From Craterostigma plantagineum (taxonomy: Eukaryota; Streptophyta; Magnoliopsida; Lamiales; Linderniaceae), in the NCBI GenBank assembly GCA_027422505.1, contig JAPQWV010000001.1:9176001-9240000 (forward strand): a stretch of 64,000 nucleotides of DNA, given 5' to 3'. The notes beneath the pieces are model-generated. The model searched no databases. It was not told where the DNA came from and saw only the letters and a list, made by a program, of their open reading frames with translations. Shown in pieces: positions 10,272 through 20,954 of the stretch (positions are counted from its first letter, which is position 1; each line of letters opens with the position of its first letter). Position numbers and translations under genes: made by a program.

Positions 10272-10485
10272 ATGATATAGTTGCGCGTAGGGAACGATCC
10301 GAACAGACGATATTTTTGAACAAGCCCAAGGATATAGAGTTCTATAATCCTATAGAAGGCATAGGTTTCACTAACCCACGAGTTCTACGAAAAAAGGAAA
10401 TATATGATAATAAGCACATGGGTTTAGGAGTAACCTCTCTTAGAGAATTACTGAATCGACGTACCGAAATAATTTTGATTCATCT

Positions 10486-11567
10486 ATGATAAAAGCCTCA
10501 CATGGACCTGAGATCCCCTTTGACTACACTGCGCTAAATGGAAGAGACAGAAATATGAAACCGTCATTAACACCTGTCTCTGACCTATTTCAACTTCCTA
10601 ACCCTCAAATTGTCCTCGAGGAAGCCAAAGACGTTCATTATATAAATTCTCTCTACATAACTTCTATAATAAAACAGGTAGAGGAATCTCAAGCTAAATT
10701 AGACAAAGAAAGAGAGAATTTCGAAGCTGAAAAGAAAAAGTTCTTAAAAGAGATGAAAAATCTCAAAGCTTCCTCATCCTCCCAAACTACCTCTCACGCT
10801 ATACTGCAAAGCGTGAAATCAAAAAATCACCTTCGAAAGATCAAAAGTGTATTAATAATTCTATTAAGAGTGCTAAGATTAAAGTTACTTTACCTACGTC
10901 TACAGGGAGCATAGGGCAAGCACTAGAATCGAAGGCGAGAGTGTCTAGTCTTAATAAGGAGCAAGTAGATTTGAGTATGCTTGAGAATGTTACTCATTCT
11001 ATACGAATAAATGACACTCGTAGAAATAAAAGAGCCATTTCTTCGCTTAGAGTAATTGCTTCTACGTGTACTCTTCAGCCCATCACCTTTAGAAGCACCA
11101 ACTACGAAATAGGCTCTACCTCACAAATTTAAAATAATCATTCTGAAACAAATGCCATTAGGAAGACTCGTAGGAAACAAGATTCAGCCATAAAGAAAGC
11201 TTATGGCGCCTTACATGCATGTACTCACCTAAGGTATCCTGTAAAGATTGAGTCCCCCAAGCACCTTAGGAGATTATCAAAAGAAAAGATCTTTTCCTCG
11301 TTCAAGCCTACCAAAGCATTCGTACGTACTGAAATAAACCTTCCATGCAAGGTTCAACCAAAATGGGTTCCTAAATCTCCGCCTAGGACGACAAAAGCCA
11401 AAAAGGCCAAGTCACCTAAAGAGGCAACACCCAAAACCACTTCTACGAAAGTGATATGGGTTATTAGAACTCCCTCAAGTAATAATTTAGGAATCATATC
11501 TGAACCTAAAATTAAATCTGCTAATCTGAGAGGACCCATGCTTAAATGGGTACCTAAAGCTCTCTAA
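10486..11567 (+). pseudogene. gag: R2 gag, carboxy-terminal region
   Basis: Several frames. 10486-10914 holds a Glu/Lys-rich helix (EESQAKLDKERENFEAEKKK); 10941-11132 holds DTRRNKRAISSLR; later blocks KSPKHLRRLSKE and PKWVPKSPPRTTK run to a KWVPKAL stop at 11565-11567. The order matches R1 and R9. The gap 10272-10485 carries the NKPKDIEFYNPIEGIG block in another frame, so no separate feature lies there. Confidence 0.75.
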
Positions 11568-11568
11568 C

Positions 11569-12108
11569 TTGTTTTTGCAGATCCATCATGTGTGGTATCT
11601 CGACTCTGGTTGCTCCACACACATGACTGGAAACATAGAGCTGCTGAGCAACTACAAAGACCGGCCAAACGGCAAAGTCAGATTCGGAAACAGTGACTCA
11701 GCTCCAATTCTTGGATATGGAGATATCATTCAGGAGAAACTGACAATAAAAGATGTCTCATATGTCGAAGGCCTCTGCCATAACTTGTTCAGCATAGGCC
11801 AATTCTGTGATAAAGGATTTCAAGTGGTGTTTCACGCTGACCGGTGCAGAATTTTGGACAGTCAGGGCACAGAACTCCTCTACGGACTTCGGAAATCCAA
11901 CATTTACACGATCAACCTGATGTCCGTGCGGCCCTCGACAGCTGTATGGCTCATCTCTCAGATTGATTTACAGAGGAACGACGTATGGCATCAACAACTA
12001 TCTCATCTGAATATGAAAGATCTTAACGCCTTTCTACGAACAAGTTGGATCACGGTCTTCCAGCTATACTACTACAAAAGGAGCATCAATGTTCGGCATG
12101 TCAATTAG
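11569..12108 (+). pseudogene. pol: R2 pol, protease and gag-pre-integrase domain
   Basis: Starts just after the gag stop with a pyrimidine tract and TTGCAG (ending 11580), then [18 protein letters not shown] with the protease catalytic Asp. The gag-pre-integrase domain follows (YVEGLCHNLFSIGQFCDKG, then WHQQLSHLNMKDLN with the His pair of the integrase zinc site). A shift near 12030 moves into the integrase frame. Pol is not in the gag frame here, so readthrough of the gag stop alone would not reach it. Confidence 0.87.
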
Positions 12109-12898
12109 GAAAGATGAAGCGAGCGTCTCATCATGTCAAGATAATTGCGTCTACTTCTCGACCATTGGAACTCATCCACATGGACCTCTGTGGACCAATG
12201 CAGACACAGAGTATCAATGGACGCAAGTACGTGCAAGTGATCGTCGATGATTTCTCTAGCTACACTTGGACAATGTTCCTCCGAACCAAAGATGAGACAG
12301 GGGACTTGATTATCAACTTTGTGAACACTACTCAAAATCTGCTGCAACAGACTATTCAAGTTATTCGAACAGACAACGGCACCGAGTTCAAGAATAAACA
12401 TCTCAGTGAGTTTTATCAGAATTTTGGAATTAGTCAACAATTCTCAGTCGCAAAAACGCCTCAACAAAATGGGGTCGTTGAAAGTAAAAACAGAACCCTA
12501 GTGGAAGCCGCTCGTACAATGCTGATCCATTCCGGCCTCCCACGTTTTCTTTGGGCTGAAGCAGTAAATACTGCCTGTTTTACCCAAAACAGGACGGTGG
12601 TTTACAAACGGTTCAATAAGACTCCGTACGAGAATGTAAATAAGAGAGTACCCAACATCTCATTTTTTAAAGTCGTTTGGGTGCAAGTGCTTTGTGGCGT
12701 ACGACAGAGAGCAATGTGCAAAGTTCGACCCTAAAGCATTCGAAGCAACTTTCGTCCGGTGTTCTTCAACATCAAAAGCGTACCGAGTATACATCAAGTC
12801 CAACCGAACAATTAAGGAAACCTATAATGTCACTTTCCACGAAGTGGCATAGATGGCTCCTACATTCCTCAGTTCAGGATCCGTGCCAAACCCGATAG
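12045..12898 (+). pseudogene. pol: R2 pol, integrase
   Basis: 12045-12734 holds the Cys pair (CSACQLGKM), all three catalytic motifs ([31 protein letters not shown]), then WAEAVNTACF. The third catalytic Glu is kept, although R1, R7 and R9 read VVERKN where R2 reads VVESKN. A shift near 12670 moves to another frame (12677-12898) carrying the VFGCKCF-to-linker region, with a stop at 12850. The domain is complete in outline but split. Confidence 0.86.
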
Positions 12899-13287
12899 CT
12901 TCTGAACAAAACAGTTCAGGACCCGTGCTCAACCCGTTGGCTTCTGAAGATAACACTTCAGAACCCGTATTCACTGGTGTGTTGGCACAAAACCAAGAGA
13001 AGATGGCAACAAATCAGCAATCACCGCCAGAGGAAGCTCTGAAACTAGTGTTAGAAGACTTGAATTCCCTCTTTGAGCCATTGCATCCGCCAGTTAACGT
13101 CAACCACACACCTGACGAGGCCGATGTACCAAGTTTTTCAACTGTTCCTACCTCACCCGATTCAGATTTGCCACAGAATAATGAAGAACCTATCATGAGT
13201 GTTGAGGAAGAATCATCAGACTCCCTCCAAATGATGATTTGGAACTTCCTCACACAAATGAACAATCGGATATCATTGGAAATCTAG
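12853..13287 (+). pseudogene. pol: R2 pol, integrase-reverse transcriptase linker
   Basis: 144 codons of Pro/Ser/Glu-rich low-complexity sequence. It has three short imperfect repeats (PSPSGSVPNPIASE-like: SSGSVPNPIASE, SSGPVLNPLASE, TSEPVFTGVLAQ), then EEALKLVLEDLNSLFEPL, which matches the start of the R1 reverse transcriptase frame. It corresponds to the variable polyprotein linker, not to a separate gene. Confidence 0.75.
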
Positions 13288-14316
13288 ATCCATAATGGCT
13301 GATGCATCTTCTTCAGCCTTGCCACATGAGCGCAAGTGGACTAAGGCCCACCCGGTTGATCAGATAATTGGCGATCTTTCGAGCGGAGTAAGGACAAGGC
13401 ATCAACACAGTCTTTTCAGCTGCTTCTTAAGCCAAAACGAACCTACTAAGGTAGCAGATGCACTATAAGACCCGGATTGGATAATTGCAATGCAAGAGGA
13501 AATTAACCAATTCGAACGTCTTCAAGTGTGGAAATTAGTACCCCGCCCGCATGCGAAAACTATCATCGGAACAAAATGGGTATTCAAGAACAAAAAGAAT
13601 GAAGATGGAAAGTGATTAGGAACAAGGCACGATTAGTTGCAAAGCGATACAACCAACAGGAAGGTATTGACTACGACGAAACATATGCTCCTGTTGCCCG
13701 GATTGAAGCCATTCGTCTCTTATTAGCTTATGCGGCTCACAAGGACTTCAAGGTCTATCAAATGGACGTTAAAACTGCCTTCCTCAACGGCATACTTAAA
13801 GAAGAAGTCTATGTCGCTCAGCCAGACGGATTCGTTGATCAAGAACATCCCGATCACATCTATCGATTGGATAAAGCTCTTTACGGACTAAAACAAGCCC
13901 CACGTGCTTGGTACGATGTCTTGAGTGACTTCCTCGTAAAATCTGGATTTATTCGAGGAACAATTGATACGACGCTCTTCATCAAATGGCAAGACAAGGA
14001 TTTGATGGTCGTTCAAGTCTACGTCGACGACATCATTTTCGGTTCAACAAATCCACGGCTTTGCAAGAAGTTTGGAGATCTCATGAAGAGTAAGTTTGAA
14101 ATGAGCCACATGGGAGAGATGCAATTCTTCCTAGGACTTCAAGTCAGGCAGCTCGAAGATGGTATATTCATCAGCCAGACTAAATACATCAAGGACATCT
14201 TGAAATTTTTCCATCAAGATCAGAGCAACCTCTCAGAACTTCCATGTCCACAAGCTGCAAGTTGGATGCCGATCCCACAGGAAAATCGGCCGACATCACA
14301 CTCTATCGCAGTATAA
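13288..14316 (+). pseudogene. pol: R2 pol, reverse transcriptase
   Basis: Starts with the ADASSSALPHERKW and [17 protein letters not shown] region and hits a TAA in VADAL*DPDW near 13466. A base is lost near 13608 (GGAAAGTGATT against GGCAAAGTGATCC in R4), and then 234 open codons follow from 13612 with [38 protein letters not shown] and the catalytic [13 protein letters not shown]. Another shift near 14240 (SNLSELPCP) ends the frame. The polymerase core looks complete. Confidence 0.9.
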
Positions 14317-14617
14317 TTGGATCTCTTCTCTACCTCACTTCTAGTCGGCCGGATATCGTGTTTGCCACTTGTCTTTGTGCTTGCGTTGAAGCGTATCCTT
14401 CGCTACCTTAAGGGTACAACTACCCTAGGACTATGGTATCCTAAAGGTACGAACTTCAAACTTATCGGCTATACTGACGCTGATTATGCAGGTTGCCGAA
14501 TGGACAGGAAAAGCACCTCCGGTGGCGCTCAGTTTCTAGGCGAAAGCTAGTCTGCTGGTCATCCAAAAAGCAAAATTGCGTCTCAACCTCGACGGCTGAA
14601 GCTGAATACGTCGCAGC
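14317..14617 (+). pseudogene. pol: R2 pol, RNase H start, cut by R3
   Basis: Frame 14317-14550 contains LRYLKGTTTLGLWYPKG and GYTDADYAGCRMDRKSTSGG. An internal deletion has removed the ARFQADPKESHMLAV block that the other copies carry. After another shift the STAEAEYVAA motif runs to gcagc at 14617, where the R3 LTR begins. The rest of RNase H and the 3' end lie beyond R3, off the visible sequence. Confidence 0.85.
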
Positions 14618-14968
14618 TGTTAGGTCCTAAGTTTAACAACTCTACAATCCTAGGCTAGAATTCATAGTAATTCGATCGTTTAGATAATCAATTGAATTCG
14701 ATCGAAAAACTCAAGTTAAGAACACTAGAGAGAATTCAATTAGAGTGAGAAAGTTACTGTTGTTTCTCTCTCTAGAAATCGAATTGCAAGCCCTTCGGAT
14801 CAATTCTCTAAACTTTCTCTATTAAGCTCAATTGATTTACATGTATTTATACCAAACAAACTTGGTATAAATATTAAACTAGTCCTAATCTAAGGACTAC
14901 TATACAAAACGCCCCTAATTACAAGGACAACTAATGAAATCAAGCACAATTACAAATGGTATTCTACA
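14618..14968 (-). repeat. R3 3' LTR (351 bp)
   Basis: Starts tgttaggt and ends tctaca on the plus strand, like the R1 LTR but with about nine differences. It is the 3' LTR because a polypurine tract and the aORF end adjoin it on the right. Confidence 0.92.
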
Positions 14969-15758
14969 ATCTCCCCCTTTGTGCTTGATTGCGTCTCCGC
15001 ACCGTTTGTCCTCGTCGGGCGTAATACGATCTGCGCAAGCCCAGCGCATGCTCGTAGTTCCTCAGCGTGATCCTCAGCTCCAGTCGCTCCTCGATATCTT
15101 CAAGCAATTCCATTAGGAGCGGCTGTTCTCTCACGAGCCTGTGGATCCTCAGCATAGTGTCTCTATTGATTTCTTCCAACCTCTGCTCGATATTCCTCCT
15201 GATGACCTTGAGCGTCCCATCACAAAACTTGTTGATTTCAGTCTTCAGCATCAACCTATTCTTCTTTGCTATTGGATTGTTGTAGGTGATGCCTAGGACT
15301 GAGCTGATGTGCACGTGATTGTTGGGAAGCCCTTCGATCTCAGGTCCTTTGTTGAGTGGAGTGGTCATGTTGACCTTCTTCATATTGCTCTCAAGCGCCA
15401 TTTGAAGGTCGTGAGCGGCGAAGTACTTGACTTGTCGCATCATGAACCGGTAGAGCCCTTAGAGGCCTTCTTTCTTGATGAAGCCCTGAGGACCTTTGTA
15501 CTTCTCCACATATAGCTGATAAAGATGGTACACTTCATCGGCGGGGAGGTACGGCAGGTCGCTCTCGCTCAGTTCCTCTCGGGTCCTGTCCACTCGATCG
15601 ATGATGTAGTGAGGTGTTGGAAGTCCTCCTTTATCACAGTAGGCGCTGAGTAGTTGGCTTACTGGAGAGAGACTCTTATAATGGTTCTTGGCTTGTGTCT
15701 TAGTCATCCTCAGCCTTACATCAGGTCCTAGTTTGGTCAGCATCCAGAGGTAGGTCAT
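14964..15758 (-). pseudogene. R3 aORF, carboxy-terminal part
   Basis: Two frames. 15758-15459 holds YLWMLTKLGPDVR and YLPADEVYHLYQLYVE; 15443-14964 holds RQVKYFAAHDLQMALESNMKKVN, then INKFCDGTLKVI and LELRITLRNYEHALGLR. The same RYFAxHDLQMA, KFxDGTL and LRxxExxLGLR blocks are in the aORFs of R5 and R7, and the last two in R8. The frame translates the polypurine tract and stops at TAG (14964-14966), two bases inside the LTR. Function unknown; no catalytic motif is seen. The shift near 15450 makes it a pseudogene. Confidence 0.75.
14969..14980 (-). promoter_or_regulatory. R3 polypurine tract
   Basis: Minus-strand AAAGGGGGAGAT directly before the 3' LTR, the primer for plus-strand DNA synthesis. 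It is also inside the aORF reading frame, which runs through it to a TAG formed by the first bases of the LTR. Confidence 0.88.
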
Positions 15759-15951
15759 CCTCTTCTACTGATCCCAATGAGAGATCCCTCTAAGCTCGAA
15801 CTCGCTCGGCTTCTTGACTCTGTCCGGAGACCTCCAAATATTCTCACGAACTTCTTCTAGGAAGGGAATTTCTATTTGGATGTTCTCCATGGCGTGTCGA
15901 TCCGAACGGTCCTTGGCGTTAGCCTTGGAGAGGGAACCGCCTGTTGAGTGA

Positions 15952-17590
15952 TTAATTCTGGTAGCCTTGGGATAACTCGCTCGTAGTCTTCACCTCCTGA
16001 AGCTCGTCGTCTTCTATGATTACGAGGTCTATAGACGCTTGTTGTAGAATGCGCCGAACGTCGTGAAGCCGTCGCCTTTTATGCTCCTCGGGCATGGAAT
16101 GGGTCATCCCCTGTCCTTCGAAGATATACTTGTCTATGGGTGTTAAGGCAGGCTCAGGTTGCACCTGCGAACCAGACACCACGTGAGTCGGTTGCGGCTC
16201 AAGATTGAGCGAAGAAGTGCCAGCAACACTTGTCGTTGTGGTTAGCGTAGTATCTGGTGCGGTGGTGACTGCTGGAAAGAGCGACTCCAACTGAATACTG
16301 AGTCTTCTGGGAGTCTTCTGATCAGACTGATTTCCTCGTCAGACTCTGTATCAGACGGGGTGGCGGTGTGAGGAGTAAGATCTCGATCGACGTTCTCCAC
16401 TGTCTGATCTATCCCCAGTGGAAGTGGAGTGTGCCCCATTTCCGTTTCGGGCTGTGCGTCTTGTTGAAGAACTTCCTCAAAAGTTTCTTCGAGCACGCCA
16501 ACATGTACGGGCTCTTCCACTTGTAATTCGAGTGCAGGAGCCTCGAGCTCCATCTCTGTAGCCACGACGTCTATCAGGGTATCATCTACGTCGGGCATTG
16601 GCTCTTCGACCAATGTTGGCTCCTGAGCTAGCTCCTGAGCGACATCATCAATCATCGCGTCCTCAGGGCTTAGCTGCTGTTGTTGTTGTTGAGGGCTAGC
16701 TCCAAGCACTGTCGGGGGCCCTCGAATCATTTCCTCGGTGAGATTCCTGTCCCGACAGTATAGCTTGTAGACGTCTCCGTCGGGGTCCGCGAGACGAAGG
16801 AGCTCGAATGAGATCGGCATCGACGGTTGGTCCAGGTCCGTGAGCCGTGGGTTGTGGAAGAAATTAAGCCTTGGTGGTTGGTAATTTCCGCCAGGAGGCA
16901 GAGTAGGGATTGTCTGGTGCAGCGCCATGATCTCCCTGATGATGATGCTGAACCACCGAGCATAAGGCACGTTCTTTGATCGCCGGTTCTCCTTCTGCCG
17001 AATCTGGTCCGCGAGGTCATTCCAGATCAGCTGAGTGTAGTCATAATTTCTTGAGAAGTCGATGCCGTGGAAGATCCTCAAAATATTGCTGTTGCCCTTA
17101 TCAAATCCTGCGTGCTTGGGCGACAGACACTTATTCACTATTCCGAATAGTGTCTTCCACGGGTGTGGGATTCCGTTGCTCTGGACCTGAGCTAATCTTG
17201 TGAGCGGCGGTTGGTAGCCCATGTGTAAGAAGTCTTGAATCATCTCAGCATCCGATGGGAGCGGGTCGTAATTATTGCTGTGGGGCAAGTCCAGTACCAT
17301 GCCGAACTGGTTCTTGTCCGTGATGTATGCCGCGTCCCTATCCTTGTTGAGAATCTGAAGGCTCCATTGTCCACTTCTCCTTGTATGCAGCCCCAAAACT
17401 GCTGGAGATATACCATCGGCACTGATGCGGTGACCGTTAACGCATGCCAGATGGGGTGGCCTTGTAGGATTGATACGATGATCTCGTCTGGACACCTAAA
17501 CGTGCTCAGATCGAGCTGGAAGTTCGTATCTTGAACCTTTAGATAAAGGTTGTGATCGTAGATGTGGTTGTATTTCGGGTAGCGATCCAT
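15952..17590 (-). pseudogene. R3 aORF, amino-terminal and middle part
   Basis: Starts at ATG 17590, immediately after a splice-acceptor-like TTTTTCAG. Frame 1 has FQLDLSTFRCPDEIIVSILQGHP and VYLQQFWGCIQ, then a shift near 17360 leads to frame 2. Frame 2 carries DLPHSNNYDPLPSDAEMIQDF and the HPWKTLFGIVNKCLSPKH and GIDFSRNYDYTQLIWNDL blocks, then a Gln run and a long Glu/Asp-rich middle. The 15952-16290 frame continues the middle. This matches the extra downstream ORF known in SIRE-lineage copia elements of eudicots by pattern only. I see no signal peptide or clear membrane segment, so an envelope role is not supported. Confidence 0.75.
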
Positions 17591-18902
17591 CTGAAAAATA
17601 CAATATATAAAAGTTTATTAATTCAATTTATTTTCAGCCGAAATATGAATAAATTTCATCAAACTATAGTAATATCGCAGGTAATAGCATGTTCGATGAA
17701 TTGTGAATCGAAATCATATCAAATGCATAGTGTAAGTTCAATTTCGAAAATCGTGATGGCATGAATGTAATTTCGAATGAAATATATGTCGTGTGAAAAA
17801 TTGTTCGAAATTTCGCTAAGTATTAAATCAGTAAGTCACTGTTCATGCCGAGAAAATTTTCGGTCGAGAAAATTGAATTGCAATTTGATTTCCTATATAT
17901 TGATTTCAATTGAAAGAATTCTGTCTAAATTTTGCGATCGAAGAATTTTATCCGCTATTGTTAGCTACAGTGTAAAAGACTTAGAAAAATCTCCTAAGTT
18001 GAAGTTGAAAGCGTGACTGTAGTCAATCAATTTTACGATCGAGAAAAATTCTATGTAAATTTACGATCGAGAAATTACGTCTCAGGTAAATTTACTATCG
18101 AAAAATTTTCTTCGATTGAATAAAATTTTTCGATTCGAAATTTGTCGAGCGGAATGTGATTTTCGATTGAAAGTAGACGTTTTTCGCTGCGATATATTTT
18201 TATCGAGAAATTAGTCAACGAAAGACTAAGTCAAACGTCGAGAAATTTTCCGATCAATTAAGTCCTAAGCGGCGAATTTTACGATCGAAAAATTAAGAGT
18301 TGAAAAATTAATTTTTCGCTGCTAACTTTTTTTGCGACCAAATTGAAATTAAATCGAAAATTCTATTTTGCAATAGTAAGTTTTACGCTCGATAAAATTT
18401 GCATCTAAATTGTCTAGTCAGTGCATAAATTTTTCGCTCGCAGAAAATTATAATTGGATTTTTTCGATGGTAAGTGTAACGGTTAAAATCTTTTATCGTG
18501 ACGACTAAATCAAAATTTTGCGATCGAAAACTAAATCGACACAAATAGTATATCTCAATTGAAATGGAATTCAATTAGGATTATTTGCGATCGACAAAGT
18601 TCTTCGACAGCTTCAAAACTACAAAACCCAGTTTCATCTAAACTCATTTTAACGTCATAGATGCAGATTTTTCCAAAGATTTAAACTATCTGTTTCATCA
18701 AGAACATCAAATCTATCCAAAAAAACGTGCATTTGACTCAGAAAATCCAAGAAGCATGCCACAATTTTAGTGAAACTGTATACGTTTAACTAGTTTTTGA
18801 ATAATAGTCGAAAAATTTTAACTAAACATGCGAAAAAACTACAGAATGTAAATGCAAATCAAGTTATATCATTCGCAATCGTTAACCGAATCGAATTTCT
18901 AC
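17591..18902 (-). other. Putative 5'-UTR intron of R3 aORF, filled with CGATCGAAAA words
   Basis: On the minus strand a donor-like AAG|GTAGAAATT (GT at 18902-18901) and an acceptor-like TTTTTCAG (AG at 17592-17591) bracket 1312 bases, with the aORF ATG starting at the very next base. From 17780 to 18590 the interval is dense in CGATCGAAAA, CGAGAAAATTT and TTTCGCTGC variants and has no coding region. Splicing is inferred, not shown. Confidence 0.45.
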
Positions 18903-19642
18903 CTTAATCAGACGATTTGGAGTGAAAAATTGAAAGTTTTTGAAGGATTTTGTATCGTCTGAGAAAGTTTTGGGAGAGAGAGTTGTTTTTTTTTTCGATT
19001 AGGTTTTGCGTGAGAAAAAGTTTTTCGACTGACAAAAGTTAAACTTTTATTAACTAGCATTGATTTGTTTTCGGGCTTGTGATTTGACATTTTGCGATTT
19101 AATGGATCAGGCCCATTACTATTTGCACACGAAAAATTCAAATTTTTTCGATTGCAAATTATCGCGGTTAATCAAAATCGATCCCGACACTGTTTACGAT
19201 CGAGAAACTTTAGATTGCGAATTAATTCTAGTATCCAGTTTCTCGATAGTAAGTTCTTCTAAAGAATTTCAGATTGACCCCTATTTCAAAATAAAAGTCA
19301 TTGTAAGGCTCCCCCTTAGTAATTGAAATAACTGCAATAAACTCCCTGTATTTTCTGTGTAGTAACGTCTAGCTCCCCTGGCAGAAATTTAAAAATCTGT
19401 ACCACTTAGAGATAAGCGTTAGTAATAATGGAGTTAATCAACAATTATTTTTGGCAATTTTATCTTTGAAATATTTGGTCTTGTGTCTAGCTTCTCTCTT
19501 TGTAGTGTCGACCGCTCCTTAATTTTGCAAGATCTGAAATACTCAGGGAAAAACGTCAAAAATATTTGGAGCTAATCTACGAGTCTTATACTTGCTCCCC
19601 CTCAAATGATGCACAAAAATTGACTAATTATGCAAGCATATG
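18903..19642 (-). other. R3 post-pol region: leader-like exon and internal polypurine tracts
   Basis: No gene. Just upstream (minus sense) of the donor is a CT-rich stretch with CAACTCTCTCTCCC near 18970-18985. Between 19309 and 19607 are three minus-strand purine tracts resembling the 3' tract (CTAAGGGGGAG, CAGGGGAG, TGAGGGGGAG). The same tracts follow pol in R7 and R9, so this marks the pol-proximal side, although pol itself is gone. Confidence 0.5.
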
Positions 19643-19860
19643 TGTAGAATACCATTTGTAATTGTGCTTGATTTCATTAGTTGTCCTTGTAATTAGGGGC
19701 GTTTTGTATAGTAGTCCTTAGATTAGGACTAGTTTGATATTTATACCAAGTTTGTTTGGTAGAAATACATGTAAATCAATTGAGCTGAATAGAAAAAGTT
19801 TAGAGAATTGATCCGAAGGGCTTGCAATTCGATTTCTAGAGAGAGAAACAACAGTAACTT
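19643..19860 (+). repeat. R4 LTR fragment (218 bp), R1/R3 family, plus orientation
   Basis: Starts tgtagaatacc and follows the reverse complement of the R3 LTR with only about four differences, then stops at acagtaactt where R5 begins. The missing third is not found to the right. It may be the 5' LTR of the plus-strand element whose pol lies at 25665-29350, or a solo LTR. Confidence 0.85.
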
Positions 19861-20157
19861 TGTTGGTCCCGATTGCACCAAACAAGGAATCAAAGAGGCT
19901 TTGATGTAATGAAAAGGGAGAGGTTCTCACCTTCAAGTGTGTGTATTGTGTGAAAAATAGGGTTAGACTTTTGATCTTTGATTACTTTGAAAATAGTGTT
20001 GGTAAAACCTTATATACCACATTAACCCTATGTATATTAAGGCCCAAACACTAAAGATTAACTAATTTCATTCTAGTCCAAAGCCCAAGCTAAAAGGATA
20101 ATTACAATATATAACCCAAGACTTAAACTATTGACACAATCTATAAATATCCTAACA
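19861..20157 (-). repeat. R5 3' LTR (297 bp)
   Basis: From tgttggtccc to cctaaca on the plus strand; matches the R7 3' LTR and, in reverse complement, the R10 5' LTR. It contains a TATATAAGG box on the minus strand in the GTGGTATATAAGG context. The preceding aactt (19856-19860) would be the target duplication. Confidence 0.92.
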
Positions 20158-20169
20158 ATCTCCCCCTTT
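20158..20169 (-). promoter_or_regulatory. R5 polypurine tract
   Basis: Minus-strand AAAGGGGGAGAT immediately next to the 3' LTR, the plus-strand primer. It is identical to that of R3, although the LTR families differ. Confidence 0.88.
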
Positions 20170-20215
20170 GTGTCAATTGTTGGGAGTCTTGGATCTTGGG
20201 CGTTGTGATGGTGGA

Positions 20216-20954
20216 TTAGCGAGTGTGTGTTTCGCGAAGTCCTAGCTTGAACTCGAAGGCGCGGAGATTCCTTCGAAGCACGATTCGATCAGCTATAGCG
20301 TCAATGAACTTCACGAACTTGGATCGGCAGTGTGGGTCTTCTTCCGAAAGTATGCGGCAAATTCTCATGAGCTTGTCTTGGATGATGGTGAGTGTTCCAT
20401 CCGAGAACTTTGCCACTTCGGAGCAGTGCAGTAGCCTCATCTTTCCCTTGTAGTTCGAGTAGGCGACCGCCGGATCATCTCCGTCGATCACATCGCCCTC
20501 TCGATAGTCGTCCGCGTTCTTGAAAGATGGACGAGCCAGGTTCACCTTCTTCAGGTTGTGCTCCACCGCCATCTGCAGATCGTGGGAGGCGAAGTATCTC
20601 ACTTGTCGGAGCATGTGTCGCTTGAGAGCCACCCATAGTGACCGGTTCAGCCCGTACGAGATGTCCAGAACTTCTGAGGACGAGTCTGAACTGCTTCATG
20701 GATTCCAGCATGCTGTACAGATCACCCAGGCGCAAAAATTTGAAGTCCGCCTCGCTTACTTCACAGTAGCTCTCATCCTGCCTCATCACCGTGAACACTG
20801 GATAGTGGACACGTCCTTTCGACTCCTGGCGAATGTCAGTGACTTTGCATATGGGAGCCCGATTCATCTCAAGAGCGAAGTTTTCCTCATTGGACAGCGT
20901 CCGCTTTGTGCACTTGTGGCAAAGAAGGCTCCATCGGTAGAGCTTCTTCTTCTC
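20216..20954 (-). pseudogene. R5 aORF, carboxy-terminal domain
   Basis: Continues from the upstream frame after a TAG in NWS* (20955-20957). It has MNRAPICKVTDIRQESKGRVHYPVF and SSGHLVRAEPVTMG; a five-base deletion near 20630 against R7 (GGGATATGTGGCT versus GGGTGGCT) then shifts the frame. The last frame (20632-20216) has RQVRYFASHDLQMAVEHNLKKV, EVAKFSDGTLTII and LRRNLRAFEFKLGLRE. These blocks define the conserved aORF carboxy-terminal domain seen in five elements. Activity unknown. Confidence 0.78.

Larger units (their letters stand above)
8594..14617 (+). mobile_element. R2: decayed Ty1/copia internal region, both ends cut by insertions
   Basis: Plus-strand copia element closely related to R1 in gag and pol. 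Its left end starts in gag exactly at the outer edge of the R1 LTR. Its right end stops in RNase H exactly at the outer edge of the R3 LTR. Neither LTR nor leader of R2 is visible. The two flanking LTRs are not its own: both point the other way, and each has its PBS or polypurine tract on the side away from R2. Confidence 0.88.
14618..19642 (-). mobile_element. R3: 3' portion of a copia element (LTR, aORF, spacer)
   Basis: Minus-strand order from right to left: post-pol region with polypurine tracts, CGAAA-word spacer, aORF, polypurine tract, 3' LTR. Its LTR is inserted in R2 RNase H; gcagc at 14613-14617 is the candidate target duplication. Pol and gag are not present: at 19643 the sequence is replaced by an LTR of the same family in the opposite direction. 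Confidence 0.8.

Noticed and set aside
8243..14968. Complete 6.7-kb element bounded by the two 351-bp LTRs
   Set aside because: PBS and polypurine tract lie outside this interval, and the internal coding strand is opposite to the LTR direction.
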